From: Vogesella sp. LIG4
GTDB lineage: Bacteria; Pseudomonadota; Gammaproteobacteria; Burkholderiales; Chromobacteriaceae
NCBI RefSeq assembly: GCF_900090205.1
Contig: NZ_LT607802.1
Coordinates: 2,036,554 to 2,100,553 of the forward strand
Direction of reading: 5' to 3'
Length of the DNA: 64,000 bases
Positions 10,578 through 20,007 of this stretch are shown one piece after another; the stretch's first letter is position 1, and every line of letters starts with the position of its first letter. A program made the position numbers and the translations under genes. Below the pieces are notes generated by a model, which ran no database searches, was not told the DNA's origin, and worked only from the letters and a program-made list of their open reading frames with translations.

Positions 10578-11546
10578 TTACTGGCCGGGGAAATCCAGCG
10601 GCAGGTCGGGGCTGAATACCGCGCCGCTGTTGAAGGCGCTGTGCAGGCCGTCGCCCACCACGCAATTGCGACCGCTGCGCTTGGCGTGGTACAGCCGCTG
10701 GTCGGCTTTCTGCAGCAGGCTGGCAGCCTGTTGTTGCGGCAGCGGGCTGCAACCGGCCACGCCGACGCTGATTGTGACGAAGCCGGATACGCTGGAGCCG
10801 GGGTGTGGGATCGCCAGCCGCTCGATATTGCGGCGCAGGGTTTCCATCAGCAGCCAGGCGCCGTCCGCCGGGGTGGCCGGCAGCAGCACCACGAATTCCT
10901 CGCCGCCGTAGCGGGCGGCAAAGTCGGTGCTGCGCTGCAGGCTGGTGGAGATGGTGCGCGCCACCTGGCGCAGCACGTTGTCGCCACGGGCGTGGCCCAG
11001 GCAGTCGTTGTACTGTTTGAAGCAGTCCACGTCGATCACCGCTACCGACAGCTCGCTGCCGCCGCGTACCGCGTGATCCCATTCCGCCTGCAGCGTGCTG
11101 TCCAGCTGGCGGCGGTTGGGCAGCTCGGTCAGGCCGTCGATATTGGCCAGTGCTTCCAGCATGCGGCGCTGGCGTTCCAGCTTGAGATGGGTGGCGACGC
11201 GCGCCCTGACGGTGATCGGGTTGAGCGGCTTGGTGATGTAGTCGACGGCGCCGAATTCCAGGCCGCGCGCCTCGTCCTCGGCGCTGTTGAGCGCGGTGAC
11301 GAACATCACCGGGATGTGCTTGGTGCGCACGTCGGCCTGCAGGCGCTGCAGTACCGCGTAGCCGTCGAGGCCGGGCAGGATCACGTCCAGCAGGATCAGG
11401 TCCGGCTGCTGCTCCAGCGCCAGGCGCAATGCATCCTGGCCATTGTCGGCGGTAAGCACGCGATGATCCGGCTGCAGCAATCCCTGCAGCAGATGCAGAT
11501 TGATCTCGACGTCATCGACGACAAGTATGGTCTGGATCGGATTCAT
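10578..11546 (-). CDS. Response regulator with GGDEF domain (diguanylate cyclase)
   Basis: 322 residues: an N-terminal receiver domain (residues 1-120; acidic pair D11/D12, phosphoacceptor D54 in LLLDVILPG, K106 in ITKPLNP) and a GGDEF domain (about 130-300) with active-site GGEEF at 214-218. A product-inhibition I-site RSTD lies five residues before it, so both synthesis and feedback by c-di-GMP are expected. This is the WspR/PleD-like layout with a single receiver. The cognate kinase is not adjacent. Confidence 0.9.
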   Translation of the reverse strand: MNPIQTILVVDDVEINLHLLQGLLQPDHRVLTADNGQDALRLALEQQPDLILLDVILPGLDGYAVLQRLQADVRTKHIPVMFVTALNSAEDEARGLEFGAVDYITKPLNPITVRARVATHLKLERQRRMLEALANIDGLTELPNRRQLDSTLQAEWDHAVRGGSELSVAVIDVDCFKQYNDCLGHARGDNVLRQVARTISTSLQRSTDFAARYGGEEFVVLLPATPADGAWLLMETLRRNIERLAIPHPGSSVSGFVTISVGVAGCSPLPQQQAASLLQKADQRLYHAKRSGRNCVVGDGLHSAFNSGAVFSPDLPLDFPGQ

Positions 11547-11769
11547 CGGCTCTGGTCCGGTTGGAAGCGGAGCACTTTACCATGAGCGCAAACGCTGTGA
11601 AGCTGACAATGATCATGGCATGTAGATAAATGTGTCTTTTGTATCGGAAATGTCATGAAGTGGCTGCCGGGGCCGCCGGGCGGTGCGGCCAACCGCAAAC
11701 GGTTTTCCCGTGATTGCGTAAACGGTTAGAATCCCTTTCTGTCTCTCAATCCATCAATCGTTTCGCCAC

Positions 11770-12660
11770 ATGCTCACTTTTCAGGAAATCATCCTTACCC
11801 TGCAGCACTACTGGAACCGTCAGGGCTGCATCCTGCTCCAGCCGTACGATACCGAAGTGGGCGCAGGCACCTCGCATACCGCCACCTTCCTGCGCGCGCT
11901 GGGCCCGGAACCGTGGAGTGCTGCCTACGTGCAGCCCAGCCGCCGCCCCAAGGACGGCCGCTACGGCGAGAACCCGAACCGCCTGTTCCAGCATCACCAG
12001 TTCCAGGTCGTGCTCAAGCCGTCGCCGTCCAATATCCAGGAGCTGTACCTGGGTTCGCTGAAGGAACTGGGCATCGACCCGGCGGTGCATGACATCCGCT
12101 TCGTGGAAGACGACTGGGAAAACCCGACCCTGGGCGCCTGGGGCCTGGGCTGGGAAGTGTGGCTCAACGGCATGGAAGTGACGCAGTTCACCTACTTCCA
12201 GCAGGTGGGCGGCCTGGATTGCAAGCCGGTGCTGGGCGAGATCACCTACGGCCTGGAGCGCCTGGCGATGTACCTGCAGGACATCGAGAACGTGTACCAG
12301 CTGGTGTGGACCTACCTGCCGGACGGCACCCCGGTGACCTATGGCGACGTGTTCTTCCAGAACGAGTTCGAACAGTCCAGGTTCGCCTTCGAGGAAAGCA
12401 ATGTCGAGCTGCTGTTCAAGCAGTTCACCGACTACGAAGCCGAAGCCAAGCGCATGCTGGAAGCCGGCCTGCCGCTGCCGGGCTACGAGATGATCCTCAA
12501 GGCTGGCCACAGCTTCAACCTGCTGGACGCCCGCGGCGCCATTTCGGTGACCGAGCGTGCCGCCTACATCGGCCGCATCCGCAACCTGGCGCGTGGCGTG
12601 GCGCAAGCCTACTACGACGCCCGCGAAGCGCTGGGCTTCCCGATGTGCAAGAAAGCCTGA
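11770..12660 (+). CDS. glyQ: Glycine--tRNA ligase alpha subunit
   Basis: Catalytic subunit of the alpha2beta2 bacterial glycyl-tRNA synthetase. It has 296 residues. It opens with [14 protein letters not shown] and carries the class II signature region ([36 protein letters not shown]). glyS follows but is separated by one small gene, which differs from the directly adjacent glyQ-glyS arrangement seen in E. coli. An uptake-like word lies at 11685-11693, upstream. Confidence 0.97.
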   Translation: MLTFQEIILTLQHYWNRQGCILLQPYDTEVGAGTSHTATFLRALGPEPWSAAYVQPSRRPKDGRYGENPNRLFQHHQFQVVLKPSPSNIQELYLGSLKELGIDPAVHDIRFVEDDWENPTLGAWGLGWEVWLNGMEVTQFTYFQQVGGLDCKPVLGEITYGLERLAMYLQDIENVYQLVWTYLPDGTPVTYGDVFFQNEFEQSRFAFEESNVELLFKQFTDYEAEAKRMLEAGLPLPGYEMILKAGHSFNLLDARGAISVTERAAYIGRIRNLARGVAQAYYDAREALGFPMCKKA

Positions 12661-12664
12661 TTGC

Positions 12665-13132
12665 ATGAAGACGTGGGCAAGCCTCTTCGTCATCCTGGTG
12701 CTGCTGGGCGTGATGAGCTGGTACTGGCAGAGCTGGGACCGCAACCCCGAGCAAAAGGGCAAGTTCCAGGTTTACCAGTCCAGCGACAAGCTGGAGCTGT
12801 CGCTGGACCTGGACGCCATTGCCAATGTCAACGAAGGGTTTGTCCGTTTCGTCAACCAGGAGCGCTTTGCGGCCACCAAGCAGGAGCCCGGTCTTGGCAT
12901 CAGCTACCAGGTTCGCCGCCTGGAAGGCCGCGCCGACTGCAAGACCAGGCAATACGCCTTCGTGAACACCTCCTACTGGAGTGCCGAAGGCAAGCACATC
13001 TACACCCAGATGTTCCAGTTGCAGCGATTCAACTGGACCTTCGTCCCGGTGGAACCGGATTCCATTGCCGACACCATGCTGCAGATCGTCTGCCGCATGG
13101 CTCCCGAAGCGCCCCGACAGAACATTGAATGA
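12665..13132 (+). CDS. Membrane-anchored protein of unknown function between glyQ and glyS
   Basis: 155 residues with one N-terminal membrane segment (TWASLFVILVLLGVMSWYW), then a soluble domain with two cysteines (RADCKTRQ and LQIVCRMAP) that could form a disulphide in the periplasm. It starts 4 bp after glyQ and its stop overlaps the region of the glyS start, so it is translated with the synthetase genes. I do not recognise the family. A link to glycyl-tRNA synthetase function is not implied by its sequence. Confidence 0.8.
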   Translation: MKTWASLFVILVLLGVMSWYWQSWDRNPEQKGKFQVYQSSDKLELSLDLDAIANVNEGFVRFVNQERFAATKQEPGLGISYQVRRLEGRADCKTRQYAFVNTSYWSAEGKHIYTQMFQLQRFNWTFVPVEPDSIADTMLQIVCRMAPEAPRQNIE

Positions 13133-13134
13133 TC

Positions 13135-15201
13135 ATGACCCAAACCGCGACCCTGCTGATTGAACTGCTGACCGAAGAACTGCCGCCGAAGGCGCTGGAA
13201 AAACTGGCGGCCAGCTTTGCCGATACCATTACCGACGAACTGAAAAAACTGCAGTTCGTGGCTGCCGATGTTGCGGCCAACGTCTACGCCAGCCCGCGCC
13301 GGCTGGCGGTGCAGATTCCGGCCGTGGCCGGCATCCAGCCGGACCAGCACATCGTGCGCCGCGGCCCGGCCGTGGCCGCCGGCATGAAGGACGGCCAGCC
13401 CACCCCGGCACTGGCCGGTTTCGCCCGCTCCTGCGGCGTGGAAGTGAGCCAGCTCACCACCGCGCACGACGGCAAGCAGGACGTATACGCCTACGAATCC
13501 ACCAAGGCAGGCGAAAGCCTGGGCGCGGTGCTGGCCGGCATCGTGACCACCGCGCTGAAAAAGCTGCCGGCGCCCAAGCTGATGCGCTGGGGCGACCTGG
13601 ACGTGCAGTTCGTGCGCCCGGTGCACGGCCTGGTGATGCTGCATGGCGACGCGCAGATCGACGGCGAGGTGCTGGGGCTGCAGAGCCGCACCATCACCCG
13701 CGGCCACCGCTTCCTGTCCAGCGGTGACGTTGCCATTGCCAACGCCGATGCCTACGCCCGCACCCTGGCGGAAGAGGGCAAGGTGATTGCCAGCTTCAGC
13801 GCCCGCCGCGAGCTGATCGGCCACAAACTGGCCGAAGCCGCTGCCCGCCTGGGCGCCACCATCGCCGCGCCGGATGCGCTGTTCGATGAGGTGACCGCAC
13901 TGGTGGAATGGCCGGTGGTGCTGGAAGCCGGCTTCGAGGCCGAATTCCTGGGCGTGCCGCAGGAATGCCTGATCCTGACCATGCAGCAGAACCAGAAATA
14001 CTTCCCGCTGCTGGACGCGCAGGGCAAGCTGATCAACCGCTTCCTGCTGGTGTCCAACCTTGAAACCGCCGACCCGCGCTACATCGTGGGCGGCAACGAG
14101 CGCGTACTGCGCGCGCGCCTGTCCGACGCCAAGTTCTTCTACGAGCAGGATCAGAAGCAGCGCCTGGACAGCCGCCTGCCGCGCCTGGAACACGTGGTCT
14201 ACCACAACAAGATCGGCAACCAGCTGGAGCGCGTTACCCGCCTGTCCAGCATTGCCGCCGGCATTGCCCATGCGCTGGGCGCCGACAGCTCGCTGGCCGG
14301 CCGCGCCGGTTATCTCGCCAAGGCCGACCTGGTGACCGACATGGTGGGCGAATTCCCCGAGCTGCAGGGCATCATGGGCCGCTACTACGCGCGCCTGGAT
14401 GGCGAGGACGACGTGGTGGCCGATGCCATCGAAGGCCACTACCACCCGCGCTTTGCCGGTGACAGCCTGCCGCAGGGCGCCATCGCCACCGCCGTAGCAC
14501 TGGCCGACAAGCTGGAAACCATCGTCGGCATCTGGGGCATCGGCCTGATTCCGACCGGCGACAAGGACCCGTTCGCGCTGCGCCGCGCCGCACTTGGCGT
14601 GCTGCGCATGGTGCTGGAAGCGCCGCTGGACCTGAAAGCGCTGCTGAACACCACCGCTGCCGCCTTCCCGGCCGGCCTGCTGTCCGCCAGCGTGGTGGAC
14701 GAAGTGCATACCTTCTGCCTGGAACGCCTGAAGAACTACCTGGCCGCCGACTACAAGTCCGACGAGATCGACGCCGTGCTGGCGCAGGCGCCGAGCGTGC
14801 TGAACGAAGTGCCGGCGGTGCTGGCCGCAGTGGCCGCGTTCAAGGCGCTGCCGGAAGCCGCCGCACTGGCTGCGGCCAACAAGCGGGTGAAGAACATCCT
14901 GAAAAAGGCCGAGGGCGAGATTGCCGCCGTCAGCCCGGCGCTGTTTGCCGAGGATGCCGAGCGCGCGCTGTTCGCCGCGGTGGAAACACTGGCGCCGGCA
15001 GTGGACGCCCAGTTCGCCGCCCACGACTTTGCCGGTGCGCTGACCCAGCTGGCTTCGCTGCGTGCGCCGGTGGATGCCTTCTTCGATGGCGTGATGGTGA
15101 TGGCCGACGACCTGGCCGTGCGCGGCAACCGCATCGCACTGCTGGCAAGGTTGGCCGCATTGTTCAACCGCGTGGCGGACATCTCGCTGCTGGCGGAATA
15201 A
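13135..15201 (+). CDS. glyS: Glycine--tRNA ligase beta subunit
   Basis: Beta subunit (about 688 residues) that binds tRNA-Gly and completes the alpha2beta2 enzyme. The family N-terminus (TATLLIELLTEELPPKALEKL) is clear, and the C-terminal anticodon-binding region is present. The ATG at 13135 gives the usual start MTQTATLL. An ATG at 13129 in frame overlaps the stop of the preceding gene (ATGA) and would add two residues. Three uptake-like words lie inside the gene (13273, 14872, 15150). Confidence 0.96.
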   Translation: MTQTATLLIELLTEELPPKALEKLAASFADTITDELKKLQFVAADVAANVYASPRRLAVQIPAVAGIQPDQHIVRRGPAVAAGMKDGQPTPALAGFARSCGVEVSQLTTAHDGKQDVYAYESTKAGESLGAVLAGIVTTALKKLPAPKLMRWGDLDVQFVRPVHGLVMLHGDAQIDGEVLGLQSRTITRGHRFLSSGDVAIANADAYARTLAEEGKVIASFSARRELIGHKLAEAAARLGATIAAPDALFDEVTALVEWPVVLEAGFEAEFLGVPQECLILTMQQNQKYFPLLDAQGKLINRFLLVSNLETADPRYIVGGNERVLRARLSDAKFFYEQDQKQRLDSRLPRLEHVVYHNKIGNQLERVTRLSSIAAGIAHALGADSSLAGRAGYLAKADLVTDMVGEFPELQGIMGRYYARLDGEDDVVADAIEGHYHPRFAGDSLPQGAIATAVALADKLETIVGIWGIGLIPTGDKDPFALRRAALGVLRMVLEAPLDLKALLNTTAAAFPAGLLSASVVDEVHTFCLERLKNYLAADYKSDEIDAVLAQAPSVLNEVPAVLAAVAAFKALPEAAALAAANKRVKNILKKAEGEIAAVSPALFAEDAERALFAAVETLAPAVDAQFAAHDFAGALTQLASLRAPVDAFFDGVMVMADDLAVRGNRIALLARLAALFNRVADISLLAE

Positions 15202-15283
15202 AGCCGGTTTGCCTCCTGTGCCATGGCAGTGCCTTCTGGGACTGGCGTGGCGCGGGAGGCAGGAATTTGGTTAAAAGGGAACC

Positions 15284-15826
15284 ATGAAACTCGTCATCCT
15301 CGACCGTGACGGCGTGATCAACGAAGATCGCGACGATTTCGTCAAGAACACCATGGAATGGCTGCCGCTGCCGCGCAGCTGCGACGCCATCGCCAACCTC
15401 ACCCAGGCGGGCTGGCACGTGGTGGTGGCCACCAACCAGTCCGGCATCGGCCGCGGGCTGTTCGACATGCATTCGCTCAACGCCATGCACGAGAAGATGC
15501 ACCGGCTGGTGAACCAGGCCGGCGGGCGCATCGACGCGGTGGTGTTCTGCCCGCATGTGGCCGACGACAACTGCCGCTGCCGCAAGCCGGAGCCGGGCAT
15601 GGTGGAAGAGATCATGGAGCGCTTCAACGTGCGCGGCGAGGGCCTGCCGCTGATCGGCGACAGCCTGCGCGACCTGCAGGCGGTGGCCGCGGTGGGCGGC
15701 CTGCCCATCCTGGTGCGCAGCGGCAAGGGCCTGCGCACGCTGGAAAAGGGCGGTTTGCCGGAAGGCACCCTGGTATTCGACGACCTGTTCGATGCCGCCG
15801 ACTACCTGATCAACCTCGAAGACTGA
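15284..15826 (+). CDS. gmhB: D-glycero-beta-D-manno-heptose 1,7-bisphosphate 7-phosphatase
   Basis: HAD-family phosphatase of ADP-heptose synthesis for the lipopolysaccharide inner core. 180 residues. Motif I is DRDGVINED (nucleophile D7, acid D9). The cap-replacing zinc loop is CPHVADDNCRCRKP, and motif IV is GDSLRDLQA. It lies between glyS and plsC, a common order in betaproteobacteria. Confidence 0.95.
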   Translation: MKLVILDRDGVINEDRDDFVKNTMEWLPLPRSCDAIANLTQAGWHVVVATNQSGIGRGLFDMHSLNAMHEKMHRLVNQAGGRIDAVVFCPHVADDNCRCRKPEPGMVEEIMERFNVRGEGLPLIGDSLRDLQAVAAVGGLPILVRSGKGLRTLEKGGLPEGTLVFDDLFDAADYLINLED

Positions 15827-15832
15827 CATCGC

Positions 15833-16603
15833 ATGCTGCTTGTTCGAAACCTGCTGTACTGGCTGCTGGTTGCCGTATCCACCCCGATCTTCTTCGGCCT
15901 GCTGCTGCTGTCCGCGCCGCTGCCGCGCCGCACCCGCCACGTATTCGGCCAGAGCTGGGCGCGGCTGCTCACCTGGGCGCTGTGGCATATCGTCGGCCTG
16001 CGCTACCGGGTAATCGGCGAGGAAAACATCCTCTCCGAGCCGGCCATCATCTGCGCCAAGCACCAGTCCGGCTGGGAAACGCTGTCGCTGCAGAAGATCT
16101 TTCCGGCACAGATCTTCGTCGCCAAGCAGGAACTGCTGTGGATTCCGTTCTTCGGCTGGGGCCTGGCGCTGATGAACCCGATCACCATCAACCGCTCCGA
16201 CCGCAGCAATGCCAATAACCGCATGCTCAAGCAGGGCCTGAACCGCAAGAAGCACGGCTTCTGGATCAGCGTGTTTCCGGAAGGCACCCGCGTGCGCCCG
16301 GGCCTGCGCGGCAAGTACAAGATGGGGGCTGCGCGCATGGCGCGCCAGCTGGACATGCCGCTGGTGCCGGTGGCGCACAATGCCGGCGAATTCTGGCCGC
16401 GCAATGCCTTCCTGAAGCATCCGGGCGAGATCACCGTGGTGATCGGCCCGGCCATCCGTCCGCAGGACTACGCCGGTCCCGAAGCCATGACCCGCGCCGC
16501 CGAGGAGTGGATCGAAGCGCGTCAGCGCGAGATCGGCGGCGTCGGCCCGTTTGCTCATCCCGATGAACGCAAGGCACGGCGCGCTCACTCTCACGCTGCC
16601 TGA
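15833..16603 (+). CDS. plsC: 1-acyl-sn-glycerol-3-phosphate acyltransferase
   Basis: Membrane enzyme that acylates lysophosphatidic acid to phosphatidic acid. 256 residues with an N-terminal hydrophobic stretch (residues 5-28). The catalytic motif appears as HQSGWE (H77-x4-E82), with Glu in place of the usual Asp of H-x4-D. FPEGTR is intact. The gene begins 7 bp after gmhB, so the two are co-transcribed. The last 41 bp overlap the next gene. Confidence 0.93.
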   Translation: MLLVRNLLYWLLVAVSTPIFFGLLLLSAPLPRRTRHVFGQSWARLLTWALWHIVGLRYRVIGEENILSEPAIICAKHQSGWETLSLQKIFPAQIFVAKQELLWIPFFGWGLALMNPITINRSDRSNANNRMLKQGLNRKKHGFWISVFPEGTRVRPGLRGKYKMGAARMARQLDMPLVPVAHNAGEFWPRNAFLKHPGEITVVIGPAIRPQDYAGPEAMTRAAEEWIEARQREIGGVGPFAHPDERKARRAHSHAA

Positions 16604-17276
16604 CGGCCCGGTAGCGGTACGCCTGACGCGACGCCAGCGGCAGAGCGTGGGCATACGCATCCAGCGCGGCGAGGTGGAAGTCATCGCGCCGCCCGGCGTC
16701 AGCCTGGCCTATCTGCAGGAAGTGCTGGCGAAAAAGCGCGACTGGATCGCCGGCCACCTGGCGCGGCACCGCGACAGCGCTGGCCAGCAGGTGGCTCATC
16801 CCGACATGGTGCTGTTCGCCGGCGAGAACCTGCAGCTGCACTGCCATGCCGCGCAGCGCATCAGCGCGCGGGTGGAAGGCAGCGCGCTGCACCTGGCCGG
16901 GCCGCAGCTGGAACTGCCGGCGCGCCGGCAGGCGGCGCTGGTGTCCTGGCTGCAGCGCGAAGCCAAGCGGCGCTTTGCCGAGCGCCTGCAGCTGTGGCTG
17001 CCACGTGCGGCGCGGCCGCTGTCCGGCTGGGCGCTGTCCGGCGCGCGCAGCCGCTGGGGCAGCTGCTCCGGCCGCGGCGTGGTGCGCCTCAACTGGCGGC
17101 TGGTGCAGGCGCCGCCGGCCATCCTCGATTACGTGATCGCCCATGAGCTGGCACACCTGCTGCACATGAACCATTCCAAGGCTTTCTGGGCCGAAGTGGA
17201 ACGGCTGTACCCCGGCTGGCAGGGGGCGCGCCAGTGGCTGAAACAGCATGGCGAAAGCCTGTTCCACCACGGCTGA
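16563..17276 (+). CDS. YgjP-like (WLM/SprT-type) zinc metallopeptidase
   Basis: About 237 residues belonging to the DUF45/YgjP group. The zinc motif HELAHLLHMNHSKAFW and the upstream SRWGSCSGRGVVRLNWRL segment are characteristic. Members are predicted metal-dependent hydrolases of unknown substrate, sometimes linked to DNA-protein repair by similarity to SprT. The start ATG at 16563 is used; a TTG at 16551 would add four residues. It overlaps the end of plsC. Confidence 0.85.
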   Translation: MNARHGALTLTLPDGPVAVRLTRRQRQSVGIRIQRGEVEVIAPPGVSLAYLQEVLAKKRDWIAGHLARHRDSAGQQVAHPDMVLFAGENLQLHCHAAQRISARVEGSALHLAGPQLELPARRQAALVSWLQREAKRRFAERLQLWLPRAARPLSGWALSGARSRWGSCSGRGVVRLNWRLVQAPPAILDYVIAHELAHLLHMNHSKAFWAEVERLYPGWQGARQWLKQHGESLFHHG

Positions 17277-17380
17277 ACCGAGTGTTTTCGCCGTCACGGC
17301 TTGCCGCCGCGCCGGGTGCCCCCATCTACTGTTGTGACTGAACTGCCGCTGCGTGCGGCCAACCTTTTGCGGAGAAATCC

Positions 17381-17770
17381 ATGCGCCTTCTGCACACCAT
17401 GATCCGTGTCGGCAACCTTGAACATTCGCTGGCGTTTTACACCGAAGTGCTGGGCATGAAGCTGCTGCGCAAGCAAAACTACCCGGACGGCCGCTTTACC
17501 CTGGCCTTTGTCGGCTATGGCGAAGAGGATAGCAACAGCGTGATCGAGCTGACCCACAACTGGGATACCGACAGCTACGAGCTGGGCAATGCCTTCGGCC
17601 ACCTGGCGGTGGAAGTGGACGATGCCTACGCCACCTGTGAAGCGGTGCGCGCCAAGGGCGGCAAGGTGGTACGCGAGGCCGGCCCGATGAAGCATGGCAC
17701 CACGGTAATCGCCTTCGTCGAGGACCCGGACGGCTACAAGATCGAGTTCATCCAGAAGGGCAGCCATTAA
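17381..17770 (+). CDS. gloA: Lactoylglutathione lyase (glyoxalase I)
   Basis: Isomerises the methylglyoxal-glutathione hemithioacetal to S-lactoylglutathione. 129 residues. All four metal ligands sit at E. coli numbering: H5, E56, H74, E122, the nickel-type short form. The uptake-like word at 17355-17363 lies in the leader. The ribosome binding site GGAGA precedes the ATG. Transcription ends in the hairpins at 17786-17830. Confidence 0.95.
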   Translation: MRLLHTMIRVGNLEHSLAFYTEVLGMKLLRKQNYPDGRFTLAFVGYGEEDSNSVIELTHNWDTDSYELGNAFGHLAVEVDDAYATCEAVRAKGGKVVREAGPMKHGTTVIAFVEDPDGYKIEFIQKGSH

Positions 17771-17804
17771 GCGCCCGCCGCCAACGTTGGCCGCAAGCGC
17801 TTCC

Positions 17805-17830
17805 AACCCCGGCATTGCCGGGGTTTTGTT
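17805..17830 (+). terminator. Intrinsic terminator of gloA
   Basis: AACCCCGGC-ATT-GCCGGGGTT followed by TTGTTTTT. Just before it (17777-17794) lies an imperfect head-to-head pair of uptake-like words, one copy exact (17786-17794) and one with a single change (GCCGCCAAC). Confidence 0.85.
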
Positions 17831-17965
17831 TTTGCTGCCGCCATGATGGCCAGGGTGGGGAGTTCCGGCCGCCGGCGAGGCCCGGATGACTTTGCCCGCC
17901 GCGCCACACGCCCTATCATCATGAAGCCGGCATGCGCGGCGCTACCGTAATAACAAGGAAAACCC

Positions 17966-19357
17966 ATGAACCGACTGCTTTGCTGCCTGGCACTGCTGGC
18001 CATGCCCGCGCTGGCGCAGGCTGCCACGCTGGATGGCGCCAGCCTGAGCCTGGCCTGGGGGCTGCCGTTTGCCGGCATCCTGCTGTCCATCGCGCTGTTC
18101 CCGATTGTTGCGCCCGGCATCTGGCACCATCACTTCGGCAAGATCACCGCCGCCTGGACTGCGCTGTTCCTGCTGCCGTTCGCCGCCGGCTTTGGCGCCG
18201 GCAGCACTGCCGCGCTGGTGGTGCATGCGCTACTGGCCGAGTTCATCCCCTTCCTGGTGCTGCTGTTCGCGCTGTACACCGTGTCCGGCGGCATCCTGGT
18301 GTGGGGCACGCTGCGCGGCTCGCCGGCGCTGAATACCGGCCTGCTGGCACTGGGCGCGCTGCTGGCGTCGATCATGGGCACCACCGGCGCCGCCATGCTG
18401 CTGATCCGCCCCATCCTCAAGGCCAATGCCCGGCGCCGCCACAATGTGCACGTGGTGGTGTTCTTCATCTTCCTGGTGGCCAATATCGGCGGCGGGTTGA
18501 CGCCGCTGGGCGACCCGCCGCTGTTCCTCGGCTTCCTGAAAGGGGTGGATTTCTTCTGGACCCTGCGCGCCATGGCGCTGCCGGTGCTGCTGCTGGTGGC
18601 GGTGCTGCTGGCGCTGTTCTATGCGCTGGACAGCTATTACTTCCGCAAGGAAGGCCCGCTGCCACACGAGCAGGCACCGGAGGCGCTGAAGCTGTACGGG
18701 CTGCGCAATGTGCCGCTGCTGCTGGCCATCATCGGCGCAGTGCTGCTGTCCGGCTTCTGGCAGCCGGGCGTGAGCTTCGACATCCTGGGTACGCCGCTGG
18801 CGCTACAGAACCTGGTGCGCGATGTGCTGCTGCTGCTGATTGCCGCCATATCGCTGCGCATCACCCCGCGCCAGGTGCGCGCCGGCAACGAGTTCAACTG
18901 GGCGCCGATGCTGGAAGTGGGCAAGCTGTTTGCCGGCATCTTCGTCACCATCGCGCCGGTAATCGCCATTCTGCAGGCTGGCGCACACGGCCAGCTGGCG
19001 CCGCTGGTACAGCTGGTGAGTGCGGCTGACGGCGCACCGGCCAACGGCATGTACTTCTGGATGACCGGCCTGCTGTCGGCGTTTCTGGATAACGCGCCCA
19101 CCTACCTGGTGTTCTTCAACCTGGCCTCCGGCGATGCGGCGCAGCTGATGGGCCCGCTGGCGCACACGCTGCTGGCCATTTCCTGCGGGGCGGTGTTCAT
19201 GGGTGCGCTCAGCTACATAGGCAATGCGCCCAACTTCATGGTGAAGGCCATCGCCGAACAACGCGGCATCGCCATGCCCGGCTTCTTCGGCTACCTGCTG
19301 TGGTCCGGGGCGATCCTGCTGCCGCTGTTCCTGCTGCTGGGGTGGGTGTTTTTCTGA
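17966..19357 (+). CDS. Putative CitMHS/NhaD-type ion transporter
   Basis: 463 residues with a signal-like N-terminus (MNRLLCCLALLAMPALAQAA) and about a dozen hydrophobic segments. The pattern (NIGGGLTPLGDPPLFLGFL, DNAPTYLVFFNLASG, GALSYIGNAPNFMVKAIAE) is that of the CitMHS_2 / sodium:proton antiporter families within the ion transporter superfamily. The conserved Asn/Asp-rich half-membrane helices are intact. Substrate is not decidable; Na+/H+ exchange or a carboxylate are the likely options. Monocistronic. Confidence 0.8.
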   Translation: MNRLLCCLALLAMPALAQAATLDGASLSLAWGLPFAGILLSIALFPIVAPGIWHHHFGKITAAWTALFLLPFAAGFGAGSTAALVVHALLAEFIPFLVLLFALYTVSGGILVWGTLRGSPALNTGLLALGALLASIMGTTGAAMLLIRPILKANARRRHNVHVVVFFIFLVANIGGGLTPLGDPPLFLGFLKGVDFFWTLRAMALPVLLLVAVLLALFYALDSYYFRKEGPLPHEQAPEALKLYGLRNVPLLLAIIGAVLLSGFWQPGVSFDILGTPLALQNLVRDVLLLLIAAISLRITPRQVRAGNEFNWAPMLEVGKLFAGIFVTIAPVIAILQAGAHGQLAPLVQLVSAADGAPANGMYFWMTGLLSAFLDNAPTYLVFFNLASGDAAQLMGPLAHTLLAISCGAVFMGALSYIGNAPNFMVKAIAEQRGIAMPGFFGYLLWSGAILLPLFLLLGWVFF

Positions 19358-19379
19358 GGTGTGGTTCACCCCGGCAGCT

Positions 19380-19461
19380 GTAGGGCGGGTTGGCCGCAGG
19401 CCATACCCGCGCGAGGTTGGTGGTTTGCGCGGGTATGAACCCTTGGTTCAACCCGCCCTAC
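19380..19461. repeat. Inverted repeat with uptake-like word after the transporter gene
   Basis: GTAGGGCGGGTT (19380-19391) and AACCCGCCCTAC (19450-19461) form a 12-bp perfect stem. The loop holds a second inverted repeat (CATACCCGCGC / GCGCGGGTATG). The left arm overlaps an uptake-like word (19389-19397). Two more copies of the word follow at 19498 (minus) and 19526 (plus). It belongs to the same style of hairpin as 21406, 30380 and 44316. Confidence 0.6.
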
Positions 19462-19589
19462 CGTTGGCGGCGCCACCCGTAGATATGGAACAAAAACGTT
19501 GGCCGCATAAGCACGCACAAAGAATGCGGCCAACGTTGTGTAGCGCCAGAGCTGCCCCACGGGGAGCGCCGGCAAAAACGGTATCCGCA

Positions 19590-19870
19590 AGGTTTTAAGC
19601 GGCCGCTTTGTTTGAGCCGCGCGACGGTAGCGCGCGGCGAGTTCGGCCGCGCCTTGCGGGTGCCGTTTTTGGCGGGGTTTCGCGGACCATTGGGGCGAGC
19701 GGGGTCGCGAGGGGGCGGCGGTACGCCCCCTGGCCCGTCCGCCGGGCGGAACCGGCGACTTCAAACCATTATCCGCGCAGCGGATTCCACACCCGATAAC
19801 ACCAACAACGCGACGCGGTAAACGTTGGGCTTCGCTACGCTCAACCCAACCTACGTGGCTACGCTCAACC
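19590..19870 (+). repeat. Dispersed intergenic element, copy 1
   Basis: Runs from GGTTTTAAG through GAGTTCGGC, a CGGGGTTTCG segment, an AGGGGG..CCCCCT hairpin, CCGGGCGGAACCGGCGACTTC and ATCCGCGCAGCGGAT, to TTGGGCTTCGCTACGCTCAACCC. The same blocks in the same order occur on the opposite strand at 27430-27715. Open frames across it look unreliable, and no ribosome binding site or family match supports a gene. It fills most of the gene-free stretch 19358-20007 together with the hairpin at 19380-19461. Confidence 0.6.
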
Positions 19871-20007
19871 CAACCTGCACGCTGCTACGTGAGCAGGGCA
19901 GGGCCCGGCGACAGCGGACGCGCCACCACCCAGGGTTGGCCGCATGCGGCCAAGCCTGCCGCTTTGCGGTATGCTTGCCCCTTTCCCGAATTCTTCGCTT
20001 CACCATC

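Noticed and set aside
19612..19821. Short frames inside the dispersed element
   Set aside because: Both copies of the element lack a conserved frame and start signals; the similarity is in DNA blocks and hairpins.
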